Source of the DNA: Gammaproteobacteria bacterium 42_54_T18
Lineage (GTDB): Bacteria > Pseudomonadota > Gammaproteobacteria > Pseudomonadales > Ketobacteraceae
Direction: 5' to 3'
DNA: 64,000 bases
NCBI GenBank assembly: GCA_002163245.1
Contig: MAAL01000109.1
Coordinates: 1-64,000 of the forward strand
Part shown: positions 1 to 7,312 of the stretch, piece by piece
Layout of the letters: each line of letters begins with the position of its first letter
Position numbering within the stretch: the first letter of the stretch is position 1
Translations under genes and position numbers: made by a program
The notes under the pieces: model-generated
Told to the model about the DNA's origin: nothing
The model's input: the letters and a program-made list of their open reading frames with translations, nothing else
The model's database searches: none

Positions 1-115
1 TTACGCTGAAGGGCGTAAAATTGGTCACGATCAACCGAAATGACCGTTCACGATCGTCCGTAATTAGCGGTCACGGTAGAGCGAAATGGTCGGTCACGAT
101 GGGCCGAAATACGCA
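1..115 (+). mobile_element. Right end of an IS21-type insertion sequence (partial)
   Basis: The first 115 bases end in CCGAAATACGCA, and the last 11 of these bases match the right end of the intact IS21 element at 13456. Before it are four imperfect tandem units of about 23 bp starting at 23, 46, 69 and 92, each beginning G(G/T)TCACG. The same 23-bp period occurs in the ends of the intact element. IS21-family ends are known to carry multiple transposase-binding repeats. The rest of the element lies outside the window. It interrupts the gene that follows. Confidence 0.7.
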
Positions 116-116
116 T

Positions 117-656
117 GCTAAACACATTGGTGCCACGACCTATGGTACGGCGAGTGCCGGGAAACATAGCTTCTTGAAAGATAAAGGTTTGGATCACGCT
201 ATCGATTATCGTAATAACGATTGGAAGCAGGAGTTGCTGCAGTTAACCAATGGCCGAGGTGTTGATTTAATTTCTGATCCGATTGGTGGAAAAAGCCTGC
301 GAGACAGTTATAAAGCGCTCAGTAATACTGGACGCTTGGGTATGTTTGGTATTTCTACGGTGTCTGAGACGGGCATGAAGGGAAAACTAAATTTGTTAAA
401 AATGGTTGCACAAACTCCCTTTTTTCACCCTTTTGGATTAATGAATGAAAACAAAGGCGTGTTTGGCGTTAACATGGGTCACTTGTGGCATGAACATCAA
501 AAAATCAATATATGGATGGAAGCATTGTTAGCAGGGCATGCTGAAGGCTGGATTAATCCTCATGTGGATAAGACATTTGCATTTTCTGATGCTGCAGATG
601 CACATCAGTATATTGAGCAACGTAAAAATATTGGTAAAGTTATATTGTTACCTTGA
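117..656 (+). pseudogene. 5'-truncated VAT-1-like zinc-binding oxidoreductase
   Basis: This is the C-terminal half of a medium-chain dehydrogenase/reductase of the quinone oxidoreductase/VAT-1 group. Homology begins exactly where the IS end stops, in the nucleotide-binding fold (AKHIGATTYGTASAGKH). It continues through the cofactor-domain segment around ISDPIGGKSLRDSY and ends in the usual family tail (QRKNIGKVILLP). Family members are about 330 residues; only about 180 remain, so the N-terminal substrate domain and the glycine-rich loop are lost. An open frame continues upstream into the IS end from a TTG at 21, but those residues are IS sequence. I infer an inactive remnant of an NADPH-dependent reductase. 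Confidence 0.8.
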
Positions 657-664
657 GCTAATGT

Positions 665-2965
665 TTACCCATTATTGGATTGATTATATCTGCTTAAGAT
701 GAGATCTGAGAGCTCGCTAAGCGAAATATCAGCAGTTTGTTGGAATTCCATGTTGGCTAAATATAGGCTTCCCAGGTTATTAGATTTATGCAGGTCTAGA
801 AACTTTTTAGCCAGTGAATGTAATGCAGTGTTCCCATGGGTAACAGAGCTGTGATAAATGATTTCTAGTTGTTCTGTAAATTCAGATGTATCAAGTGATT
901 TTTGCGCGTTTTCCATCTGTGTTAATCGTTGGTGGGTGTCAGATATATATAACGTAATAAGTTCAAAGGCGTGGCTTTCGGAGGTTTTTTTAACGAGGCG
1001 GTTAACGGTATTGTAATTGACATAGATGTCTTTTTCTTTATGTTGTTCAAGCATGATTGGCTGGGAGCTGCTGATGCTACTAATATTTTTTGTCCATTTA
1101 TCAATACAGCGTAAAGTAGCGTTTTTGTTAATCGGTTTTTGTAAATAGTCATTCATACCCGAATGTAAGTATCGCTCACGATCCCCTGCCAATGCATGAG
1201 CAGTGAGGGCAATAATGGGAATGTTTGAATATATTGAATTGGATTGACGGATTTTTTGAGTAGTGGTGATACCATCCATAATCGGCATGGATATGTCCAT
1301 GAGAATCACATCATAAGGGTGAGAAGAAAGAATATCCAACGCTTCTTGACCGTTGGATGCAAGATCTACGTTGAGTCCTGCATGGTTAAGAATTTGCTTG
1401 ATGACAAACTGATTGGCTGGATTATCTTCTACGAGTAGAGTGCGTATATTGGCGTTAAAGGAGAAATTCTCCTGATGTTGTTGGTTAGATATGCTATTTG
1501 GAATTTCGTTGGATATTCCAAATTCACAAGAGAAGGTGAACGTTGTACCCACCCCTAGCTGGCTAGTGTAAAATATGTCACCTTTCATTAATGAAACCAA
1601 GTGTTTACATATGGCGAGGCCAAGCCCTGTTCCTTCATGTGAGCGAGAGTGTGATGGGTCCGCCATGGTAAAGTGTTCGAATAGACTATAGGGTAAGTCC
1701 GTTGAAATTCCGATGCCGGTATCTATTACGGAAAAATCGATAATCCAGAAATCTGTTTTTTCTTTTTTTTTGGATGCGATTACAGTCACATTACCTTTAG
1801 GAGTAAATTTAAGAGCATTATTTATCAAGTTAATGAGAATTTGCCGGACTCTATCAGGGTCTCCATTTACAAAAATAGGAAGATCGGGGGTAATAGATAG
1901 TATAAGATCAATGCTTTTTATTCGTGCTTGATGAGATAATAGTTGTACTGTTTGTTCTAATAATTCATGAAGATTAAAGCTGGTTTCTTCGAGGCTTAGC
2001 TGGTTTGACTCCATCTTTGAAAAATCAAGTATATCATTGATAATTGTCAGGAGTAATTCTCCAGACGATCTTCCTGTTTGTACAAGTAGACGTTGTTTGG
2101 GTGTCAGGGGGGTATCTTTAAGTAAGCCAAGTATGCCAAGAACGGCATTCATTGGTGTGCGTATTTCATGACTCATGACGGCAAGAAAGTTTGATTTAGA
2201 TTGACTAGAACATAATGCGTTATCGTGTGAAATTTGTAGCTCTTGCCTGGTTTTTATAAGTTGTTCTTCCCGTATTTCTTTTTGTGTTATTTCAGAAAAT
2301 AAATCATTTGCGGCATTGGCAAGGAATTCCAGTTCTTTGCTAGCGATAAAGGATAGTGTTAATGGCTCGCGATCCCCTTCTTTCAATGATGTTAGATAGC
2401 GACTAATTCGGTTTACAGGTCGTATGGTTAACCAATAAAATGCTTGTATAATTAGTGCGCATAAAATAATAAGTAAGGTTGATATAAAGTATCTAACAAA
2501 TGTTATTTGTCTTTCGATTTCCGCATAGATAGGATCAAGATTCCACGAAATAGTGATAGACCCAAATTCTTCATTTTCATAAATTATAGGATAGTTATAG
2601 GTTCTTATAGTATGCACGGGATAAGGAATATTTTGTATCTTTTTAACAAGAATACTATCACTTTCATTTCTAATGACTATTTCAATAATGTTTTCTGAAT
2701 TAGAAAGGGTTTGATTAGCTATGGAGTTGAGTATAGGTTGATCTTCTGAAATAACAGCATCTAAGGCCGTAGCCGCTAGAAGTGAAAATGAATCCTTACT
2801 CTGATTATCTACTTGTTGAAAAAGAAACCCACTACCTACTTCTCGTAAAACTACAGAAGTTAGCATGTTTACGATAATTAGACATAAAATTAGCGCTATA
2901 AATACCTGTAACCATAACGGGTAACGTCTATTAATCTCTTTTCTAGGGTGTGTTTCCTTTATCAT
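665..2965 (-). CDS. Hybrid histidine kinase (HisKA-HATPase-REC-Hpt-like), SypF-type
   Basis: Membrane sensor kinase of 766 residues. There is a transmembrane helix near residues 19-39, a periplasmic sensor of about 115 residues, a second helix near 157-180 and a HAMP-like linker. The H-box (SHEIRTPMNAV) lies near 265, followed by N, G1 (DTGIGI) and G2 (GTGLGLAI) ATPase boxes. A receiver domain follows near 510-630 with the acceptor Asp in LMDISMPIMDG and the Lys in LQKP. The C-terminal segment resembles an Hpt domain, but the stretch after the candidate His (YHSSVTHGN) is shorter than in its paralogue at 31794. Its ATG overlaps the stop of the upstream PhnD-like gene by 4 bp, which implies coupled translation and a sensor/binding-protein pair. 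The ligand is unknown. Confidence 0.9.
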   Translation of the reverse strand: MIKETHPRKEINRRYPLWLQVFIALILCLIIVNMLTSVVLREVGSGFLFQQVDNQSKDSFSLLAATALDAVISEDQPILNSIANQTLSNSENIIEIVIRNESDSILVKKIQNIPYPVHTIRTYNYPIIYENEEFGSITISWNLDPIYAEIERQITFVRYFISTLLIILCALIIQAFYWLTIRPVNRISRYLTSLKEGDREPLTLSFIASKELEFLANAANDLFSEITQKEIREEQLIKTRQELQISHDNALCSSQSKSNFLAVMSHEIRTPMNAVLGILGLLKDTPLTPKQRLLVQTGRSSGELLLTIINDILDFSKMESNQLSLEETSFNLHELLEQTVQLLSHQARIKSIDLILSITPDLPIFVNGDPDRVRQILINLINNALKFTPKGNVTVIASKKKEKTDFWIIDFSVIDTGIGISTDLPYSLFEHFTMADPSHSRSHEGTGLGLAICKHLVSLMKGDIFYTSQLGVGTTFTFSCEFGISNEIPNSISNQQHQENFSFNANIRTLLVEDNPANQFVIKQILNHAGLNVDLASNGQEALDILSSHPYDVILMDISMPIMDGITTTQKIRQSNSIYSNIPIIALTAHALAGDRERYLHSGMNDYLQKPINKNATLRCIDKWTKNISSISSSQPIMLEQHKEKDIYVNYNTVNRLVKKTSESHAFELITLYISDTHQRLTQMENAQKSLDTSEFTEQLEIIYHSSVTHGNTALHSLAKKFLDLHKSNNLGSLYLANMEFQQTADISLSELSDLILSRYNQSNNG

Positions 2966-3840
2966 AAGCTAGAATCTAACGTAGATGTTATGGGTTTAAA
3001 TTTAGAATCAAAAAATAAATGATTGTTTTCCATTGCGAGTCTAATATCGTTGTAGTCTGAGTCTGAAGAAGGAAAAAAACCTGTTTTTTTTATATTTTTT
3101 AGAATATCTTTGGAATGGATAGAGATAATAGATTTTTTGAGTGCGATAAATATATGACGAGGTAAATCTTTTCTAGATATCCATGGTTTGGTTGAATTCT
3201 TAAATCTAAATAATTCTCTTAATTTTGGTGTTATTCTGTTTTGATTTATAAATGTATTTTCTTTAATTGCACCCGCTGAAAATCTGTGAGATGAAACGGC
3301 GCTGGCTACTTTATCATGACGAGATAGGTAGGACATATGAGATAGATCGGATTTATTGATTCCATTCATGTGTAAATAATATTGTGACAAATACCGGCCA
3401 ATGGTTGAGTTTTCATTTCCAAAAGCAAAGGATTTTCCGGATAGTTGTTCAATTTTGTATATTTCACTGTCAATTGGAACGCAAACAATACCCCAGAAAT
3501 ATTTTTTTCCATTGTTATTTTCCATGGCTAGGAGCTGGATATTGTTATTTCGTTTTTTACTAATGATGTAGGATGCCGGGCCCATTCTTGAAAAATCCAC
3601 TTTTCCTGATACTAAAGATTGAATTCCAGATTCGTAACTATTAGATACTTGCAGGTGTATTGTAACGGTGTCATTTAATTTCTTAGAAATGGATTCTTCA
3701 AGGTGGTTAAGTATAGGGCGAAACATTTTTACCATTGATGTAGGCTTATCTGATGTATACACACCAAAATTAAGTTCAATGTCAGATTTTGCGGATAATG
3801 ATATCGAAAATATGAGGAGAAATAGCAATTTTTTATTCAT
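2962..3840 (-). CDS. PhnD-like periplasmic substrate-binding protein
   Basis: Protein of 292 residues with an N-terminal signal peptide (hydrophobic LLFLLIFSISLSA). It has the layout of the phosphate/phosphite/phosphonate binding-protein family: an early VYTSDKPTSMVKMFRPIL segment, a DFSRMGPASYI motif and a GKSFAFGNENSTIGRYL motif. No ABC permease or ATPase gene is nearby. Instead the gene is fused by a 4-bp overlap to a hybrid kinase gene, so I infer that it senses a ligand for the kinase rather than feeding a transporter. The true ligand cannot be read from the sequence; family members bind phosphonates and other small anions or organic molecules. It is the second gene of a receiver/binding-protein/kinase operon. 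Confidence 0.8.
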   Translation of the reverse strand: MNKKLLFLLIFSISLSAKSDIELNFGVYTSDKPTSMVKMFRPILNHLEESISKKLNDTVTIHLQVSNSYESGIQSLVSGKVDFSRMGPASYIISKKRNNNIQLLAMENNNGKKYFWGIVCVPIDSEIYKIEQLSGKSFAFGNENSTIGRYLSQYYLHMNGINKSDLSHMSYLSRHDKVASAVSSHRFSAGAIKENTFINQNRITPKLRELFRFKNSTKPWISRKDLPRHIFIALKKSIISIHSKDILKNIKKTGFFPSSDSDYNDIRLAMENNHLFFDSKFKPITSTLDSSL

Positions 3841-3872
3841 TTTATTGTTCGCTGTAAATGTATCTTTAAGCT

Positions 3873-4274
3873 TTATTCAAAAGCGAGCATATCTGTTACT
3901 TTTTCGCCGAGCCTTTTAAGTTGAAAGGGTTTGGTTAAATACCCTTCTGCACCTAACTTAAATGCGTCTTCAATATCGCCGATTTTGTCTTTTCCGGTTA
4001 GCATGAGAACAGGTATGTTTTTGGTTGTTGCGGCATTTTTAAGTTTCTTAAGTACCGCGGGGCCAAGAATGTCAGGCAATATCCAGTCAAGAATAATTAG
4101 ATCGGGTTTTTTTTCTATTGCAGAAATAAGACCCCTTTCCCCATTTTTTGCTTTAAAGACTGTTACATTTTCATGTTTTTCTAAGCGGAAAGAAACTTGG
4201 CGACGAATAGAATCATCATCGTCAATTACTAAAACCTGTTTTTTAGGTGTCTTAAAAAATTTCAATATATTCAT
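3873..4274 (-). CDS. Single-domain response regulator (REC)
   Basis: Receiver-only protein of 133 residues. The acidic cluster is in VLVIDDDDSIR, the phospho-acceptor Asp in LIILDWILPD, the Thr switch residue in VLMLTGKDK and the conserved Lys in YLTKPF. There is no output domain, so it probably shuttles phosphoryl groups or binds a protein target. It is the first gene of the operon that continues with the PhnD-like protein (32-bp gap) and the hybrid kinase. A sigma-54-like promoter lies at 4320-4335, just upstream. Confidence 0.88.
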   Translation of the reverse strand: MNILKFFKTPKKQVLVIDDDDSIRRQVSFRLEKHENVTVFKAKNGERGLISAIEKKPDLIILDWILPDILGPAVLKKLKNAATTKNIPVLMLTGKDKIGDIEDAFKLGAEGYLTKPFQLKRLGEKVTDMLAFE

Positions 4275-4319
4275 ATAAACTCTTCGTATAAGTCGGATAG
4301 TTTCTATTTTTATTAGAGG

Positions 4320-4335
4320 TGCAAATTTTAAACCA
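4320..4335 (-). promoter_or_regulatory. Candidate sigma-54 promoter for the REC/PhnD/kinase operon
   Basis: On the minus strand the sequence is TGGTTTAAAATTTGCA. It has GG and GC separated by exactly 10 bp and a good -12 element (TTTGCA), but a weak -24 element (TGGTTT against TGGCAC). The expected start would be near 4309, about 35 bp before the ATG at 4274. It is the weakest of the set found in this window. Confidence 0.5.
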
Positions 4336-4441
4336 ATTATAAAATAAATATTTTTTTGTTAAAAAACAATCGGTTGTGAGTGTTTTCTGTTGAGGCGGGG
4401 TCGAGAAATAATTTTCTTTACCATGATCTGTGTAAGTTGCG

Positions 4442-4454
4442 TTGCAAAATGCGG
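4442..4454 (+). promoter_or_regulatory. LuxO-like upstream activator box
   Basis: TTGCA-AAA-TGCGG, 8 of 10 matches to TTGCA-N3-TGCAA. It lies in the 338-bp divergent region between the two receiver genes, about 117 bp upstream of the expected start of the rightward sigma-54 promoter. It could serve both promoters. The rest of this gap is A+T-rich with nothing else recognised. Confidence 0.55.
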
Positions 4455-4537
4455 ATCCTATATAAATTAATTGATATTAAAGAGATAGCTTGTATTTAAG
4501 TTATTGTTTATATGGGAATTATTGTGAAGTTTAAAGA

Positions 4538-4553
4538 TGGCACTAATATTGCT
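4538..4553 (+). promoter_or_regulatory. Sigma-54 promoter upstream of the rightward REC gene
   Basis: TGGCACTAATATTGCT matches the sigma-54 consensus TGGCAC-N5-TTGCW at every conserved position. The expected transcript start is near 4565, giving a leader of about 48 bases before the ATG at 4613. Confidence 0.85.
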
Positions 4554-4612
4554 TGACCTAGATAAACTGATTTTTTATTTCTAAGCAAGAAAATTATTCT
4601 TTGGAGAAAAAT

Positions 4613-5047
4613 ATGATAGAAGATGATATGTACAGCCCATTAAAGGATGCCAATATACTCGTCATTGATGATTCGTTACCGTTCCAAAATTTAACACATG
4701 CAATGCTTACTAAATTTGGTGTAAATTCAATAGAATTTGCATCATCGTTATCAGAAGGCCTTAAAAAACTGCACTATACATCTTCGGATAGGAAGGGATC
4801 TATAGGATATGACATGGTTCTATTAGATATAAATCTTCCTGATGGAAATGGAGTAAGTGGCTGTGATTTTGTGACGCATCATGTAGGTACGCTAGATATT
4901 CCGGTGATCATTATTTCAGGAGCGTATAACCCACTAATTATTGAGGAAGTATTTAGGCTTGGAGCATGTGACTTTATCCAAAAGCCGTTTGTATCGGCGT
5001 TACTTAAAAAGCGTTTATGTGCTGTTTTAAATGATGTATTACTTTAA
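4613..5047 (+). CDS. Single-domain response regulator (REC)
   Basis: Receiver-only protein of 144 residues: acidic pair in ILVIDDSLPF, acceptor Asp in MVLLDINLPDGNG, Ser/Thr switch in VIIISGAY, Lys in FIQKPF. A TTG at 4601 gives a longer frame. The ATG at 4613 is preferred because TTGGAG at 4601-4606 then acts as a ribosome-binding site at proper spacing. It stands alone, transcribed from a near-perfect sigma-54 promoter, and its 3' end lies 11 bp from the convergent SypE-like gene. I infer a small signalling partner of the locus; its target is unknown. Confidence 0.85.
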   Translation: MIEDDMYSPLKDANILVIDDSLPFQNLTHAMLTKFGVNSIEFASSLSEGLKKLHYTSSDRKGSIGYDMVLLDINLPDGNGVSGCDFVTHHVGTLDIPVIIISGAYNPLIIEEVFRLGACDFIQKPFVSALLKKRLCAVLNDVLL

Positions 5048-5058
5048 TCATAAAAATA

Positions 5059-6579
5059 TTACCTTTCGATGAGTAAAAGTAATGTGTCATCATTTGGTGG
5101 TTTTCCTGCAAGATTATCAAATGTAGATATTATCGTTGAAATTGCATTTTCGATTTTCTCGTTCAATGTGTTGATTAACGAATCGACTATTTTATTTTCC
5201 AGGTGTAGACGTCTATCTGGAGTATCAGCCGATTCAAATAAGCCATCAGTAAAAATAGCGATTCTTTGATTTCTATCGAAATCAATAGTCATTTCGTCGT
5301 AGGATGCATTCGGTGTAAGTCCTGGCAATATTCCGCCAATATTCACGCAAGATGCAGAATTATTAGATATTAAAATAGGAGCGGGGTGACCTGCGCTTGC
5401 AATTGTAAGTTGTCCGTTTACATTTAGAGATAGTGAGCAGCATGTTAATATTACATGGGAAAGTAAATCATCATCAAAGGCAATTTTAGATAATTTTTCT
5501 AGGAGTTTTGATGGTGTTAAGGGCGGTGTGTATGATTTCATTAATCCACGTACATATCCACCATAAGCATAAGAAAAGAATTTAGCCATCTCATCATGGC
5601 CCATTATATCGATGATAGTAATATTTATTGAGTCTGCGGTTCTATGTGAAAGTAAAATGTCACCTCCTCCCCGCCCGGTATTACGATGCTTAAAGCACAT
5701 TTTCCAAATATCAAAGGATGATGGTATCTGTGGTTTAAGCAAATTACTTATTTTACGTTGTATTTTTGAAGAAGCTAATTGTTCAATTTGTTCTGTTCTG
5801 CTTAATACGCGTTTTATTGATTGAAGCAATGTATCTCTAGATACAGGTTTATGCAATAGATCATCAACCCCCAAATCACATGCCCTATCAATAATATCTT
5901 TTTCTCTAACGGAAGACATAAATATGAATCGAATTAGTTCAATTTTTGGATTTTGGTTCACATGCTTTCGTAATGAAATTCCGTCTATATCAGGCATTCT
6001 GATATCAGAAATAATGAGATCAATATGATTGTGTTTTAGCCATTCAATAGCATCACGCCCGCTGGTAGTAAAACTTACGTTAAAAAACGGCTCTAGGTAT
6101 GCGGAGTATAGCCGGGACGTTGGTTCATCATCATCAACAATGAGTATTGATGGGGTGTATATAGTGGAGGGTATTTCCCAAATAAGCGTTAGATGGTTGA
6201 TATAGGAGGAGTCAGAATCGTTATAGGTAATATTGTCTGTAACTGAGTGAAGTAATGATATACCTCTTCCATTCTCAGAATATATAGAGAGTTGATCCGA
6301 TTCAAGGGAATTATAAGTAGTGGGGTCCCAGGGAAATCCATTGTCCATTATAGCTAAATGATATTCTTGCTGATATTGCGAAAAACTAATAAAGAGAGGT
6401 TCTATCGCGTTATTGTGGATAATTATATTTGTTGAGGATTCAGAGAAGGCTAGCAGAATTTTTGATACTAGACTATTTTCAATCTTTGATGCAATCAATG
6501 TTTTCTGTAGTTTTCCCCGCATTTTTGTAATCGATGAAAGCGTTACTGGGAATTGGTCTGAGAATATTATTCTTTGCAT
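5059..6579 (-). CDS. SypE-like protein: RsbW-type kinase, REC and PP2C/SpoIIE phosphatase
   Basis: Protein of 506 residues with three parts. Residues 1-135 resemble an RsbW-type anti-sigma kinase ATPase (LLAFSESSTNIIIHN, then MDNGFPWD and NGRGISLL). Residues 145-265 are a receiver with DDDE, the acceptor Asp in LIISDIRMPDIDG and the Lys in LLHKPVS. Residues 275-506 are a PP2C/SpoIIE phosphatase with GGGDILL, DIMGHDEMAKF, ASAGHPAPIL and FTDGLFES. This order is that of Vibrio fischeri SypE, which phosphorylates and dephosphorylates the STAS protein SypA to control biofilm formation. A STAS protein is encoded at the head of the same operon, so a partner-switching circuit is likely. It is the last gene of that operon. 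Confidence 0.88.
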   Translation of the reverse strand: MQRIIFSDQFPVTLSSITKMRGKLQKTLIASKIENSLVSKILLAFSESSTNIIIHNNAIEPLFISFSQYQQEYHLAIMDNGFPWDPTTYNSLESDQLSIYSENGRGISLLHSVTDNITYNDSDSSYINHLTLIWEIPSTIYTPSILIVDDDEPTSRLYSAYLEPFFNVSFTTSGRDAIEWLKHNHIDLIISDIRMPDIDGISLRKHVNQNPKIELIRFIFMSSVREKDIIDRACDLGVDDLLHKPVSRDTLLQSIKRVLSRTEQIEQLASSKIQRKISNLLKPQIPSSFDIWKMCFKHRNTGRGGGDILLSHRTADSINITIIDIMGHDEMAKFFSYAYGGYVRGLMKSYTPPLTPSKLLEKLSKIAFDDDLLSHVILTCCSLSLNVNGQLTIASAGHPAPILISNNSASCVNIGGILPGLTPNASYDEMTIDFDRNQRIAIFTDGLFESADTPDRRLHLENKIVDSLINTLNEKIENAISTIISTFDNLAGKPPNDDTLLLLIER

Positions 6580-6601
6580 AATGGATTAGCCTGTCTGTGT
6601 A

Positions 6602-7312
6602 TTATAGACATAGTGACAGTAATTTGTTTTCTGAAATCCAAGACCGAAATTTATTGGAGATAGGGTTAAGATATTCGGGAAATCGATCAATTTCTCTGAG
6701 CAATTCATCTTTAAGTGGAGGATTGTCTCGATCATTATATATACAGCCCAGTAATATAGCGTTGTTAGATTGTAGTGTGCGGGCGGCTTCAAGTAGCATG
6801 GATTCATTTGTTTTACTTGCGAGCACAACAAGAATACAGCCGTCGCAGGCAGCAGCCACCCTTTCGGCGGGGATATTATTCGCGTTGATACGATTAATAG
6901 GGGAGCAATCAATGATTATATTATCAAATTGAGATTGCCAATATTCGATACACTCTTCTAATATCCCCGGCTTACGTAATTTAAGTATAGAAGATCTAGA
7001 CCGGGGCGCGGTGATTCCTGTTAAGACCGATAGATTTTTTGATGTAGAAACAAGGTGTGGTGTGGGAAGTAATCCAGAAGAAGAGTCAGGATTTTTAATA
7101 TCCAATAGTTGGTGTAGGGATGGATGATGTAAATTGAGGTCAACCAGTAACGTGGATTTCCCAGCTAATAGATTTCTTTGTGCTAGTGAAAATGCAATAG
7201 AAGATACACCCTCATTAGTATTAGCAGATGTAATTGATATCGAACATTTTTCATTGTTAAATAACTGAGCGTAGATTCTTTCTATTTCGACGTTTGATGA
7301 AGGTATATTCAT
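6602..7312 (-). CDS. CpsD/CapB-like polysaccharide ATPase with altered Walker A (SypD-like)
   Basis: Protein of 236 residues of the bacterial tyrosine-kinase/MinD-like family used in Wzy-dependent capsule assembly. Walker A' (TLLVDLNLHHPSLHQLLD) and Walker B (NIIIDCSPI) are clear. The P-loop, expected as GEGKS/T, reads TNEGVSSIAFSLA, so the catalytic Lys is replaced by Val. No C-terminal tyrosine cluster is present. Its start overlaps the stop of the SLBB export gene by one base (TAATG), a sign of coupling. The position matches SypD. It may be a structural or regulatory partner of the chain-length protein rather than an active kinase. The family is certain; the activity is not. Confidence 0.82.
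   Translation of the reverse strand: MNIPSSNVEIERIYAQLFNNEKCSISITSANTNEGVSSIAFSLAQRNLLAGKSTLLVDLNLHHPSLHQLLDIKNPDSSSGLLPTPHLVSTSKNLSVLTGITAPRSRSSILKLRKPGILEECIEYWQSQFDNIIIDCSPINRINANNIPAERVAAACDGCILVVLASKTNESMLLEAARTLQSNNAILLGCIYNDRDNPPLKDELLREIDRFPEYLNPISNKFRSWISENKLLSLCL

Noticed and set aside
4275-4612. Qrr-like small RNA driven by sigma-54
   Set aside because: Both sigma-54 promoters here lead into receiver genes with short leaders and no intervening terminator hairpin, so no separate RNA is supported. I saw no Qrr-like RNA in the other promoter regions.
4601-4612. TTG start for the rightward receiver gene
   Set aside because: The TTG is part of the ribosome-binding site for the ATG at 4613.
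6586-6932. Additional open frames over the CpsD-like gene, both strands
   Set aside because: They overlap the CpsD-like gene completely, lack family motifs and have poor starts.
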